From Apus apus (lineage: Eukaryota > Chordata > Aves > Apodiformes > Apodidae), in contig NC_067282.1 in the NCBI RefSeq assembly GCF_020740795.1, positions 147,484,858 through 147,548,857 of the forward strand: a stretch of 64,000 nt of DNA, given 5' to 3'. A program made the position numbers and the translations under genes. Below, piece after piece: positions 50,801 through 61,840 of this stretch. How positions within the stretch are numbered: the first letter of the stretch is position 1; each line of letters opens with the position of its first letter. The notes under the pieces were generated by a model. That model saw only the letters and a list, made by a program, of their open reading frames with translations. It was not told the origin of the DNA and ran no database searches.

Positions 50801-53800
50801 GAGAATAATTTATAACACAAATACTTAGCAGCATAGCTTTTCTGAATAAAAGCAAAATCCCAGTTTTAGTAAAAATTAAAAATTAGATAATATTTCAAAA
50901 GCTTTTCAGTTGTCTTGGCCATATCAAAACACCTTTTTTCCTCAATTTTTTTTTCTGTGTTTGTACTTCCTTGAGACTTACAGTATCCTCAAAAAAGTAT
51001 ATGAAAGAACTTCTACACATTAAGCAAGAATGCAAAACTCATTTCATGTAGGGTCCCGTCAAAGTCTAAAGTACATTCAAATTAATTCACATGGGGGCTA
51101 GGTATGAATAAATCATCTCTGGTGTCATTAGAAAGTCTGTTGTTAGTTAAGACTACAGTTTGCTCCATCTTCCATTTACACATATTTTCTCTTACTAACT
51201 ACATCTGTGGTCTTTTTAAACTCACTTAAAATGTTAAGTCAGGCAAACATCCTTGCCTAGATGTTGTATCTGTTACTGTTCCATCCTCTTCGGTTCTAAT
51301 CCTTAAGACTCAAGGCATAGCTGCTATTGTTTTGCCCAGCAAGGTATCATAAAAAGGAGATGAAAATATCCTCTGGATAATAGCATGACATGGAGAGATT
51401 GCAGAGGAACACAAGGTCGAATGGAAGCAACCAGTTCCACAGTTTTCTGAAAGGAAATCACACTATCTGTTCTCTAAGTGTAGCTATTCTAAGGAACAAA
51501 TCCAGAACTGATAAAAAAAATAATCTCTCAAGTATGCACAACAACTAAATCCACCTCTCTACAACTTTTATTAATACCTCATCAATTCAATACAAAAACA
51601 TTTTCAGCAGCCAACTTAATTTTTTTCCAATAGTTCATAATTATACTAGAACTAATACATTTGAAGATGAGGCTAAACTATTTAGACAGAAATGCCAAGT
51701 CTTTTGAAAATTTTCAGCATTCTGAATTAAAGTATCCTGCCTCATTTTACTTCCACAGTTCTGATGAAATATGCTTCTTATTAAACAATATCTGAAGCAG
51801 AAGAAGGAAGCCACAATTCATTTCCAAATGAAAACCCCAAAAAGAAGAAAAATATTTCATGAAGATCCATCAGTCATATTTTACCTTTTGTTTGTTGTTC
51901 TGGGCTTGGTCCAACCCATAAACTTTGGATTAGTAGTGTTGACAAAGTAATGGAAAACTCGGTATGCTTCAAGTTCCTTGTTGATAATTACATCAAAACA
52001 GTTTTTCCAGTGGGAAAACAGAGTAATATTACTCTGTCTATCCCTCCAGAAGCAACACATACTAACTGTTTGCTATAAAAGACAAAACGTTCAGAGTTTA
52101 CATTTTGACTGTGATTTTCCTTCAGCTTTGCTTGCATGTTTTGTACCTCTGCTGGTAAATCCTACCTGTAAAGTGTGCACCGCACAATGGATCAAAATCT
52201 TCCATGTGTTCTTTGCAAGTTCAAACTCAGGTTTATGAAATAGCTTTTCTAAGGTATCAATTGGCTGCTATTAAGAAACCACTGTATCAAACTTAACTGC
52301 AAGCAAGCTCAGCATAGCTCACCAAGTATTTTGAAACATCTGAGATTTTACAGATACGTTAAATCAGTTAGGTGTTACTTTTTTTCTTGACAAGAAGTAT
52401 ACAGTATAATGATTGTTCAGGTATAAGAAAATAAGATGATTACCTAGAAAAAGTATTTTCTACAGCTTTTGTAAAAAAAAACAACCTGGAAGGGGGTCTC
52501 AGAGACAACATTTTAACCAATATAAACACACTAGTCAACATTCTTCTTTTGACTAAGTTCCTCACTGTTAGGTTAAAATATGTATTTTTAGCTGTTTTCT
52601 GATTATTTTTAACATTTGAACAAGCTTGACCCAGTAACCATATGGATTCTTACTTTTTACTCAGTCTCACTACACCCTTAATGAAGTTCTTGAACTGTTA
52701 ATTCCAGTGATGGAGCTGGCATAAACAAAGGCTTTGCTGTTCAATTCAAGCCAACACTTCTCATTTGTATTGCATAAGCACCAAACATTCTGTAGTCTCT
52801 GTAGTGTGAAGAAGCATCTATGATATCTTCATCTGACAAAAAAAAAATTTTATGATCCTTCTGCCTACATTAGAAACTGGAGGAGCTTATTCATCTCAGG
52901 TGGAGTTGAATAATTAAGATATTTTGAAGAAATTGTCTGTTTCCCTCAGGGGCAAAATATCTTCTGTGGTGCTAGTACTCACAGTTCTGACTGTTGAGCC
53001 TAAATACCACATCCTAATATGAAGCCCCTGAAATCTGCAGTCTCAATACTTACTACCTAGCATAAAAAATATTCTGATGTCTTAGGCAATTAACATACTT
53101 TTGCAGTATAAGTTTATAACTGCAAGTCAGAGCATTTTGTGTAGAAGAAAGTGTACAAAAGGTAGATGAATCAAATTTCCAATCAACCTTTTTGTATGAA
53201 AAATAATTGCTATCTTACTGTAAATGCCATGTAAACATGGCATTTCAGATTTATTTCTAGGCATCCAGTCAAAGCAACTGTGTAATAAATTCCCCTAAAT
53301 TACAAGTGCATGTTTTAAAGTCTTATTTATGTTGGTCAGATACCAGAAAAAAATCTTGTTGGAACTGGGAAAACAATAACCCATCACAGAAATTCTATTC
53401 TGAATAAACAGTACTCAGCAGACTGTTCTACTATGTTGCTTGCTTTGCTTCTGTAGTTGTGTAAGCATGCAGTGGTAATAAACTAGAAAAGAATCATCTC
53501 ATTGGGTATGTTCAAAATTATTGTTATTTTATATGTGTTGTTTGTAATCTTATTCTAATTCAGTAATAAAAAGCTTACTAGAATTCTTCAGCAGGATAAT
53601 CTTGATTCTTTGAACTTGTATATTGAAGTTTAAGTTCATGAATTATCAAAGGTGTGTTTGTGTGAAGTTATAGTACTAATTATTTCTCTGGAAAGAATTA
53701 GTTCCTAACGAGCAGATCCTATTTGTGATTCCTCGTGTTAAGTCTGGGATGTATCCCACATCTATGTGGAGAGTCTGAAAGCTGGTGTAGACATGAGGTC

Positions 53801-56800
53801 TGCTCCAGAAGGTATAGAACAGTACATTTGCTAAGGACCAGATGACGTAGGGACAAGGAGAGGTATGAACTATCACATTTGTCACATTCACTTTTTTGGC
53901 AAAAACACATCTCATAATTAACTAACCCTTAAAAAACCCCCACACATCAACTCACAAGCAAACAGCATTAAGAACTTTTAGAAATGTTTTGTCAGAAGTA
54001 CCACCCAAGTTGATTGTAACTGTTATCCAGGCAGTTACCCACTCATGGATGACAAAGCCATTTAAGATGACCAAAAATGAAAGAAGGAAATTAAAAGTAT
54101 GTGCATATATGAAGCAACATTAAAAGTACCTTCTTTAAAGAAAAGATGTTTTGCTTTTTGGTAACATCCATCTTCACTTCTTATGCTATGCCTTTATTCA
54201 TTCCATTATCAGTATGGCCACATAAGTAACATTTGCAATTCACTTAATTTCTGTATGACAAATATAATTGTCTTACTAATATAAATTACCAAATCACAAA
54301 TTAAAGTATTATTTTCTTCTTTACACTCAATACACAACTCTCACTAAGAGGCATTATCACGCCCACGACACCAAACCACTAAAAAAGAAGAAACACTCTT
54401 CCCTGATTTTTTAATATTAATTAGCCTTGATAATTCTTGGCTGAGATCTCAACAAAACAAATTCAAACTGGGTAGCACAAACATATACTTAATATTAGTA
54501 CTTGAAATGGGACATTGTTTCAAAGGTGTAATTTTGAAGAATATGTGCACATCCAAATGACATAGGAGTCAACATGTCTTGCAAAACAAAGAAATCTCCA
54601 GAAACCAATCTGCAGCTTATAAAGTAAAGGCAGTATTTAGACCTGTTTGTTTGTTTTTTTTTTTAATTGGTTTAAGAACACTACCATCTACACTGAAAGA
54701 AGGGGAAGTGAAATTGTATTTGAAGTAGACATTTGCTTTGTTTCTGTCTTAGAAATAAAAGAGTGACAGCCTATGGGCATGTTTAGTGTACCTGTCTGCA
54801 GTTACACACTAAATTCAGTACAGATTCTTTACATTTTTAGAAAGTTTTTAGAAGAGTTCTTTCTAAAAGAATTGAATTGTAACTTCCAGTCCTCCAGGAA
54901 AGAGAAATTACTAAATGTGCTTTTCTTAAAGAGGAGTCCAATAATTAATATCACGTATAATTTTACAGGTCTCTATAAAAAGGAACCTTGTCCAATGTGG
55001 TACTTGAAATTTACCTGTAGAACATTATGAGTAAATTTTAGATGATTCATAAACCTCTTCTTACTTTTTTCAGTTTGCTTAAATTCTTACATAAATGCTT
55101 TTAAATAAAAAGATCATGTAGCTGATAATTGTAGTTATTCCCACTTGGAAGACAGAAAGGTATATAAAATGCAATTATTTTCCGTAGAAGTGATTGATAT
55201 AGGATTTGTCAGATCTCATATAGTACACTAAGCTATGTGGGGCAGGAGGGCAGTTAAAGATTATATTTCACTAAAGACTAATTACTTTTTAAAAAATCAA
55301 CTTAGTTGCCCTTACCTTAAATTCATTCTTGTCCTGCAGGTCTGAAGTAAATAGCCTTAACTTCCTATCAGAAGCCGCAGTACAAAACCTACACTCAACA
55401 GACAAAGAAAAGCCTTTAAGCCAATTAGTTGACTTTTTATCAGTTCAGCTTCAGTTTAAACCTGCTAAGTGACATGCAAAGAAGAATTCAGATTTATTTT
55501 TTTTTTTTAAACAAAAGCTTGTATCTTAACCTTTCCGCTTTGGCAACAAGCAGCTATAATCAGAACTTACCTATAAAATAGTGTGTATCAAGTGCCAAGA
55601 ATACTTGTTCATGGAAAGAAATGCAAAACATTTTACAAAGCTAAACCTGAATCTACTACCAATTGCCTGAAATACCTCTCATAACTGCCAATGAAACTTC
55701 CCTTACAAGAAGTTAAATGGCAGAGTACAACAAAGAACCCTCATTGTGTTTTAAAATACCGAAACACAAATTCATAAACCAACCTCTAACATAAGCAAAA
55801 TACTATACAAAAATGCAGCAGCCAGCCATCATAACTTTTAAGAGGTACTGAGAACATTTTAATTCTTAAGTGCATATTTAACAGCTAACTATCTAGATTT
55901 ACACCTCAACAGGTCTTACAAATAGCATCTGACCTACTTCTAAACAGAGGTGATCCCATGCGGAGGATAGGAAATAGCTTTATAAAGCAGGTCATTACAA
56001 TAGTCTCATCCTTAGCAAAAATCTTAAAATAATTCCTTCTTCACAAATGTACAAATAAAGAACTAAGTACATTTTAGGTTCATTAAAATAAAAGAAAAAA
56101 AATTACTGCTAGTTCACTGGGGTGAGAGGCAAGGGGCAGAAGAAGTAAAATGGTTCAAAGAATGAAAATGTTCTAATGAAGACTTCAGAAATTTTGTCAG
56201 TGATTTCTAGAGTTAGATTTTACCCTTAAGTCCAGTATTAAAAGTTTAGGGAAAACAGGTGTGATTCACTGTACTCATAAATACCTTATCTGGGGAGGTA
56301 AAGCATCAAGTCTAGATTCTGGACTCCATGCTATGGCATCTACTCGAATTCCATGATGAAACGTTCTTAGTGTCTTATATTGCATGCCTTCCACTTCAGC
56401 ATCCTCCTCCTACAGAAACATTGTAGTTAGTTAATCCAGAATCTCTTGATGACTTTGAACAATTCAGATTGATATGAAATGGAAAGGCTTTCAGAATTAC
56501 ATGGGATCTTTTTAGATTGCAACACCTCAAAGTGAAAACCTGGAACATAAAGAAAGTACTAACTCGAAATACGTAAGAATTTAAAAATACATAAAGTGAT
56601 TACAATCTCAAACCAGAGGCCAATGCAGAGCACAAAAAATCAGAACGGAGCTACAAAGATGCTGAGCCCATTCTCTGTGCAAGTACCATCTTCACAGATA
56701 TAACTAAAGTCACTGATAGCAGCACGGTTAGTAAGCACACACTGCAACAAGAAGAACCAATGGGAACAAAACAAATCACGTAGTTGCAGCTATCTTCTCT

Positions 56801-58763
56801 CCAAGTTGTTGTTACGCTATGGAAAAATGCTAGTGCTTCCAAGAAGCAGGGCCTAAAATGGTACCCTCTGTCATCTAACATGATCAAAATTACTAACTTG
56901 TCTATTCTTCCCACAGGTGAGCACACTGGATGGTGGGAAAGACATCCAGCTGGGGTTGTGTATTCAGTCAATCAGTTGACCTCTAAAAACCTTTAAAAAA
57001 GTTTTCAAAACATCTAAGGGAGCACCTCAAAGGATATTACTACAACTTTTTCTTTATGTCATAATTCTGCTTTTAGGTAAAGAACCTCTCTGTATGCCCT
57101 CTGTATAATGTAAAGGCTAGGAAGACCTAGCTAAGGAAGCATGAAATCATTCAGTTTTTCAATGCTTCTTGAAGCAAGGAGAAAGCATAGCTCTTTCTTC
57201 CCCTACTTTGAAATATTCAATAACTCCACGTGCGGGAGGGAGGAAAAGAAAATTGTAGAAAAACTACCTTGTACCAATGGTTGTCAAAATTTGAATTAGT
57301 TTCTTTGCAAGGCCTACACTAGAAACAAGACAGAGCAAAATAGAGATGACAAGAAAGTTTTGTGGTTAGCACTAGGTGCTTTTCAGAAAATTTCCAACTT
57401 AAAGACTTTGAGGAATAATAGTTGTGCTGTTACTCAGATAAAGTACAAAAAGTAATACTTTATAATGAAGAAGTGAGTTGAAGGAAAAAAGCTTACAAAT
57501 CGATTCCAAAGATTACAAATGTCTATTGATTTTTAAGCATCTAGGAAAAAAACTACTAATTAAAAACTCTTACACAGTAGAAAAGTATAGAGTATGCAGT
57601 ATTTTACAGTTTAAAAACTTTCATAATATGATGACTCTAAATAACTTCAAGATAAGAAAGTGTATTTTACTGAGAAATTTCTAAGTCTGTGAAAGAGATC
57701 AAATAAAACCAATGGGGAATGCTAAAAGAATTTGCTAATTGTTTTCACAGTCCTACATTAAAAGAAGTATCTATATAATTAACACAGGCACTGTAGTTAT
57801 AAAGGTGGAAGTAGATGCTCTCTTTGCTGTTTTGCAGACTACCTAAAAGCTCTAAGATAATTTAATCTAAATAGCAAATGTACATTAAAAAAAAAAAAAA
57901 AGTAACAGTGCAGAGAAGGAGCCAAATACCCTGTGGTGATTAAGAACGAGGTACAGTAAATATTAAGTCACATATTTCAAAAGTTTTGTGTTTAAGTTCT
58001 CAGAGAGAAGTCACCAACACTAGTAAGAGATACAAAATGGAATTACTCTTCCAGTAGAGCATTCCTGTGTTCTTGCAGTCGGTTCAAGGAATGCAGGGAT
58101 AGGACAAGCAGTAACAGTTTCAAACTGAAAGGAGGTAGGTTTTTATTAGATACAAAAAATTCTTTAGTGTAAGACTGCTGAGACATCAGAACAGGTTGCC
58201 CAGGGAAGTTGTGCATGTCCCCTCCCCGGAAGTGTTCAAGGCCATGTTGGATGGGGCTCTGAGCAACCTGGTCTAGTGGGAGGTGTCCCTGCCCATGCAG
58301 GGGGGTTGGAAGTAGATGATCTTTAACGTCTCTTCCAACCCAAACTATTTTGTGATTCTATTCAAAAGGAACTTTATGCCAGCAGGCTGGTAATTTATAG
58401 CAATATATCTTTTATACATACAAACTTTTTTTTTCCTTGAAGCAAAAATATCCTAGACTTTTTAATGAAATAAGCAAGTAAAACCCTCCCCTGATTACAT
58501 GGGGAGATGATGGAACAGGAAAGTGACCAGGCTCTTTGAGCAGCAGAGGTGCTGGCAAAGTAAGTTTCAGGAAGTAATTAATAAAATCAACAGTAACACA
58601 AACTAACCTGAAATCTGCAAGTTCCAACAACTACATAGTTATTGCCACCATATGCAATGAGGGAACATGCATCTCCACTGTCAAAAGGATTGAATTTTAC
58701 CACGTGCACATAATCTTCACAATCCACAGTGTAAGCAGCATTTCTAGTAGAATCCTGCTTCAT
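35746..58763 (-). CDS. NUP37: Nucleoporin Nup37, complete coding region in 9 coding exons
   Basis: The CDS joins minus-strand exons 58763-58608, 56409-56285, 55388-55316, 49741-49647, 40540-40450, 37926-37745, 37210-37160, 36777-36684 and 35859-35746. These give 981 nt, 326 aa plus TAA, the human length as I recall it. Nup37 is a WD40 beta-propeller of the Nup107-160 (Y) complex; it binds Nup160, acts in pore assembly, and localises to mitotic kinetochores. Visible WD-type strands include RVWDLEG (about 150-156) and [10 protein letters not shown] (231-240), with a closing strand KIFFWITEM at the C-terminus. The conserved segment [20 protein letters not shown] is residues 161-180. All junctions are GT-AG and keep frame, and no lesion is present. 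The ATG at 58763 has A at -3. The leader starts in a non-coding exon within the CpG island shared with PARPBP. Confidence 0.97.
35860..36683 (-). other. NUP37 intron 9
   Basis: A 0.8-kb intron. It contains two copies of a 13-mer (36407-36419 and 36492-36504) set about 85 bp apart in similar surroundings. Confidence 0.85.
36684..36777 (-). CDS. NUP37: NUP37 coding exon 8
   Basis: This exon is 94 nt. It completes Arg258 and encodes residues 259-289 ([20 protein letters not shown]...GHPQ), between TCATAG and GTAAAT. Confidence 0.96.
36778..37744 (-). other. NUP37 introns 7 and 8 around the 51-nt exon
   Basis: Two short introns, 37211-37744 (534 bp) and 36778-37159 (382 bp), flank coding exon 7. 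No repeat was recognised in either. Confidence 0.85.
37160..37210 (-). CDS. NUP37: NUP37 coding exon 7 (51-nt exon)
   Basis: This exon is 51 nt: it completes Ser241, encodes residues 242-257 ([16 protein letters not shown]), and gives two bases of codon 258 (Arg). The acceptor is TTTTAG and the donor GTATTA. Because its length is a multiple of three, skipping it would remove 17 residues and keep frame. Confidence 0.95.
37745..37926 (-). CDS. NUP37: NUP37 coding exon 6
   Basis: The longest coding exon, 182 nt: residues 181-240 ([15 protein letters not shown]...WDITRS) plus two bases of codon 241 (Ser). It lies between an AACAG acceptor and a GTATTT donor. It is the most conserved segment of the gene and was the first identifier. 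Confidence 0.98.
37997..38708 (+). mobile_element. CR1 LINE, 0.7-kb truncated copy in NUP37 intron 6
   Basis: In plus orientation, antisense to NUP37. It begins in ORF2 downstream of the reverse-transcriptase catalytic core (CATCAATGAC and GTGACACCAAGCTG segments). It has an internal deletion of most of the late ORF2 and 3' UTR, and ends in a degenerate ATTCTAT repeat. Its start lies about 70 bp upstream of NUP37 coding exon 6. Confidence 0.92.
38873..38898. repeat. TA-rich microsatellite
   Basis: A short alternating TA tract with CTA and TGTA interruptions in NUP37 intron 6. Confidence 0.8.
40450..40540 (-). CDS. NUP37: NUP37 coding exon 5
   Basis: This exon is 91 nt. It completes Arg150 and encodes residues 151-180 ([12 protein letters not shown]...HPEEAFK). 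The acceptor is CTTTAG, directly preceded by an uninterrupted run of 19 T. The donor is GTTGTG, weaker than its neighbours. Confidence 0.96.
40547..40565. repeat. A19 run beside NUP37 exon 5 acceptor
   Basis: Nineteen A on the plus strand, read as T19 in the NUP37 transcript direction. It forms most of the pyrimidine tract before CTTTAG. Confidence 0.9.
43373..43406. repeat. Perfect 17-bp tandem duplication
   Basis: Two identical adjacent copies of CTATACTTGAACTTGAA in NUP37 intron 5. Confidence 0.95.
44528..44546. repeat. (ACT)n trinucleotide microsatellite
   Basis: Six ACT/TAC units in NUP37 intron 5. Confidence 0.85.
49647..49741 (-). CDS. NUP37: NUP37 coding exon 4
   Basis: This exon is 95 nt: residues 119-149 ([20 protein letters not shown]...DDHTC) plus two bases of codon 150 (Arg). 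The acceptor is TGACAG and the donor GTATGC. The GHSDYI...SVSDDHTCR pattern is a typical WD40 repeat core. Confidence 0.96.
49742..55315 (-). other. NUP37 intron 4
   Basis: A 5.6-kb AT-rich intron. It has a short perfect inverted repeat at 53222-53245 and small homopolymer runs (near 50445-50460). No CR1 copy or extra exon was recognised. Confidence 0.85.
55316..55388 (-). CDS. NUP37: NUP37 coding exon 3
   Basis: This exon is 73 nt. It completes codon 94 and encodes residues 95-118 ([20 protein letters not shown]...), ending at GTAAGG, phase 0. Confidence 0.95.
55389..56284 (-). other. NUP37 intron 3
   Basis: A 0.9-kb AT-rich intron with nothing else recognised. Confidence 0.85.
56285..56409 (-). 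CDS. NUP37: NUP37 coding exon 2
   Basis: This exon is 125 nt: residues 53-93 ([12 protein letters not shown]...LPPQI) plus two bases of codon 94 (Arg). It lies between a CTGTAG acceptor and a GTATTT donor. It includes the conserved [15 protein letters not shown] propeller strand. Confidence 0.96.
56410..58607 (-). other. NUP37 intron 2
   Basis: A 2.2-kb intron with a CR1 fragment (about 58092-58360, antisense to the gene) and an A run near 57888-57901. Confidence 0.85.
58092..58360 (+). mobile_element. CR1 LINE, short truncated copy in NUP37 intron 2
   Basis: In plus orientation, about 270 bp of the ORF2 C-terminal end and 3' UTR, ending TTTTGTGATTCTATTC. It stops about 250 bp from NUP37 coding exon 1. 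Confidence 0.9.
58608..58763 (-). CDS. NUP37: NUP37 coding exon 1 (gene exon 2)
   Basis: This exon holds 52 codons, [17 protein letters not shown] to VVVGTCRFQ, ending at a GTTAGT donor. The likely acceptor (CTTAG) puts the exon start at 58773, leaving only about 10 nt of leader in this exon. The pyrimidine tract before that acceptor is weak. Confidence 0.96.
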
Positions 58764-58773
58764 TTTCAGAGGA

Positions 58774-60080
58774 CTAAGTCAAGGTATCACAGGACTGATG
58801 TCTTCCCCAAGATGAAAATCTACATTCCTACATAGAAAGTTTTAAAAAGCCTGCATTACTCATTTGCATGAAGAAAAAATGTAAAAGGCATTTGTGACAC
58901 AACAAATAAAAAATTCCTGCAACATAATAAAAAACCTGCACTTACGCTAATTTTACATGTAGCATGTAGTTTCATCAACCAAAATATTAACTAATGTAAC
59001 TAAGATTAACTCAGAACTCTCTCTACAGACTTAAGCAATAAGTGCAGAATTTATGCTACTGTTGGCAACAGTAGAAATTAAGTAATTGTACATGTCGGAA
59101 AAGTCACATACAGAATTTTTAAATCTTCAAACCAAATGACAGAAATTATATATTCTACCTACTTCTTTAAAGACTGCGTCTAACTAAAAGCAGAGTTAAT
59201 CAGGGCTGCAAAAGTGTAAATGAGGTTTACATTACAATATTTAAACATGGCTTCGTAACTTAAGCCACTCCAACTGTGGACAGAGCACCTATACCTCTGT
59301 GTAGCAAAGAACTTATACTTCACTGTATTCAACCAGTTTTCAAGAAAATCAGGTTCCTGTGCCAGAACACAAGATGCCAAGACACACAACTGATTTCAGT
59401 ATCACTCTGTTAAGTCCCAATAGAGATCAGAAGCCACTTTAAGCCTTTTCGGGACATCAGACCTTTAATTAAAGACCACGTGGAAAAATAAAACTCTGAC
59501 CTTCGACAGATTTTTGCTGTGTTAACGATCTGAAGGTCCTGGCATCCCAGCATTAGCGTTTGGCTTGGGAGCCAGCCAGGTCTGACACAGGCATCACCGA
59601 GCCGCAAAGCAGCTCTCCGCAGTTGCAGTGTTTGCAAGTGTTGCAGTTAATACGACAAACCACCACGTTAACACCAATACCTCGGCCAGATAACTTGTGT
59701 AGCTCCCCTTTTAAAGGACAACTGCCGATTTTTTTTACCCTACACGTAGGTTTCTACCCGTGAGCTTTCCCGCCAACGCAGGCCAACCGATTAGCTTGAA
59801 GGGAAAACACCAACAACGCCATCAGCTTCATCCCTTTTAGAAAACCCAGCCGGGGCAGCGGAGCCGCACGGGTGCCCGCTGCCTCCCGCGCTGCCCTGAA
59901 GCCGCAGCTCCCTCTTTTCCCCTTCAGGGCCCAGCGGCCGCTCCCGGCCGGGCGGCCAGAGACCGCACCCACAGCACCCCTCTCTCCTCCGGCAAGGGCG
60001 AGGGCCCGCCTTCCTCCGCCCAGCAGCTAGGCCAGCCCGGCCGCCGGCTCTGACCGGACGAAGCTCCGAGCTCCCCTCAC
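58774..60080 (-). other. NUP37 intron 1
   Basis: About 1.3 kb between the inferred non-coding exon and the first coding exon. It is GC-rich at the promoter end and AT-rich beyond. No repeat was recognised. Confidence 0.6.
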
Positions 60081-60230
60081 CTCAGGACGGGATGGGATGG
60101 GAGACACCCCTCCGGGCCGCCGCGCACGCAGCCGGCAGCCCCGTCCCCACCGGCCCTCCCGCCGAGCGGCAGCAGCACCTCCCACCCCGGGGCAGCCGCC
60201 CTCTGCTTCCGGGGGAAGGGCTCCCACCCT
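60081..60230 (-). other. NUP37: NUP37 non-coding exon 1 (inferred)
   Basis: A CTGAG|GTGAGG donor with its exon end at 60081 sits in the CpG island and would splice to the acceptor before 58773. The 5' limit is a guess based on the CCAAT/CHR cluster at 60234-60264. Only the donor is read directly. Confidence 0.5.
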
Positions 60231-60233
60231 CTC

Positions 60234-60264
60234 ATTGGGCAGCTGCGCGGGGTTTGAATTCAAG
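60234..60264. promoter_or_regulatory. CCAAT box plus CDE/CHR-like element
   Basis: ATTGG at 60234-60238, then GCGC at 60245-60248, four G residues, then TTTGAA at 60253-60258. On the minus strand the same place reads CTTGAA (60264-60259). The layout resembles NF-Y plus DREAM/MuvB binding sites of cell-cycle promoters. Function is inferred. Confidence 0.5.
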
Positions 60265-60358
60265 CCGCCGGGGAGGGCAGCCTCTCCGCCCCGCTCCGCC
60301 CCGCTCCGCCGGGCCCGCGGCTCCGCGCTCCTCCGGCTCCGCGCTCCTCGCCACGCAG
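60265..60358 (+). other. PARPBP: PARPBP non-coding exon 1 (inferred)
   Basis: An ACGCAG|GTAGCG donor at 60358/60359 would splice to the acceptor at 61687/61688. The 5' end is assumed to lie just downstream of the CHR-like site. The exon itself has no support beyond position and donor. Confidence 0.5.
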
Positions 60359-61687
60359 GTAGCGCTGCTGGGGAGACGGGGGCTCTGCGGCCCCTCTGCA
60401 GGCCGGGTGGGAAGGCCGCGGTTCTCCCTCCCGGCCGGGCCCGGGCCGAGGCAGGGGCGCCGAGGTGGCCTCAGCTGGGGGAGCGGGACGGGCCCAGCGG
60501 GGGCAGTAACGGGGACGCCGGCCCTCAGGGTTTAGGGGTTGCCCGCAGGCGTTTTGGCTTGTTCGGGCTGTTTCGCTGGGCGTTCGCTGCGGGTGACAGG
60601 TCTCGTCCTTTGGGAATCCCTCTCAAGAGTTCGGGGGGCAGGAGGGGGGTGGGTGGGGAAGAGAAACGCCTCCAGAGAGGCTTTTCTTTGCCTGACGCTG
60701 ACTTGCACCTGCCCATCTGTTTCATCCTCTGTGGACCGCGTGTTTCATTTATGCCAACGTAAAACACTAAAGTGGGTTGCACCCTGCTAACGTTTGGGAG
60801 AGCAATTGACTGCAGTTGCTGTTACCGTCCGGCTTGTTACCGATATCTCCTTATTTCCCCTGCTTCTTTCCCGTGCATCATCATACTAATCACCAAAAAA
60901 AACCCCCTGTGAAGTTTGCATTCTCTAGGTGAAATGAGGGGGAACGTTGGTTTCGTGTTCTGAAAGTAAATGGTATGAGTATTGTGTCTGTACTGTCACT
61001 GTGAGTCAGTGCTAGGGAGCTGTGTTTCAGGAAAGAAAAAGGATGAAGAGGGCAAATTTTTTGAAGAGTCTCACCTACTTGTTTCTTGTCAAATGCAAGA
61101 AGGGGGGAAAAAAAGGCCTCTTTTACATGAAGCAGTCAAATTCAGAACTGATACTGAAACTCATCACTAAAGGAATAGGGGAGACAATGACTTACGGAAT
61201 GAAAAAAATCCCTACATAAGTAACAAAAACATTTAGAGATGTCTTTGTTAGTAAGTCACAGAAATACTGAATCTCTTGTTTCCAGGTTTAAAGCATTATC
61301 ATAGACACTAGTCTGAACATATAGTGAATGGATAGTGCAGAAGACATTCTAGGGCATTCAGACTTGCTGCTTTCAGAGACAGAAGACCCATATTTTTGGT
61401 AAATTTCATTCTTTTATGTTGGCACAATGTACAAATAAAGTAAGTGGTCTTCATGAAGGCGTGTCATGTATAAGCACTCTTAACACCTTGTCTTTGTAGT
61501 TGCTTGTCATAGTGAGGTGAGACTCACTAGACTTTTGGTTTACTGGGAAGAGTTTGTTCTAGGAACTTGATCTGCAAGAAGATGCAACAGGTTTTGCTCA
61601 CATTATTGGAAGGTGAAGAAATGCATAGGCCTCTTGAGTACTTACAGTAATTTTTATTTCCCTTTATTATCTCTATCTCTGTTCTAG
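60359..61687 (+). other. PARPBP intron 1
   Basis: About 1.3 kb between the inferred non-coding exon and the first coding exon. The first 150 bp are still CpG-rich. No other exon was recognised. Confidence 0.6.
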
Positions 61688-61690
61688 ACA

Positions 61691-61840
61691 ATGGATGCTT
61701 TCCAGCAAAAACTTTTAAACTTGATCAGGTGTTTCAGAAGACAGTGGCCTTCATTTTCAAACTCTGAAAGGACTACTGTATGTGGAGCAGACTGCATGCT
61801 GATGGTGGTACAGCTGTCAATGGCTGAAATCAATAAACAG
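61691..61840 (+). CDS. PARPBP: PARP1-binding protein / PCNA-interacting PARI, first coding exon (gene partial)
   Basis: This exon holds 50 codons, from [11 protein letters not shown] to [10 protein letters not shown]. The exon begins at 61688 after a pyrimidine-rich TTCTAG acceptor and ends at CAG|GTTTGC, phase 0. The block [20 protein letters not shown] is very close to the N-terminus of vertebrate PARPBP (PARI), which binds PCNA and restrains RAD51-dependent recombination at replication forks; the family carries a UvrD-like helicase fold without full helicase activity. The ATG has A at -3 and G at +4. Head-to-head placement against NUP37 supports the call. The next coding exon was not found before the window ends, so more than 90% of the protein lies outside. 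Confidence 0.92.

Larger units (their letters stand above)
59840..60520. promoter_or_regulatory. Shared CpG-island promoter of NUP37 and PARPBP
   Basis: A dense GC/CpG block between two divergent genes. The inferred first exons are separated by only tens to about 200 bp. It holds an ATTGG (inverted CCAAT) at 60234-60238, a TTTGAA CHR-like site at 60253-60258 within the palindrome TTGAATTCAA, and many GC-rich sites. No TATA box is seen. The arrangement fits a bidirectional housekeeping or cell-cycle promoter. Confidence 0.85.

Noticed and set aside
60092-60762. Open frames of 147 and 221 codons on the plus strand in the NUP37/PARPBP island
   Set aside because: GC-rich composition artefact overlapping the promoter and inferred first exons. 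No recognisable domain, and the PARPBP start is in the next exon.
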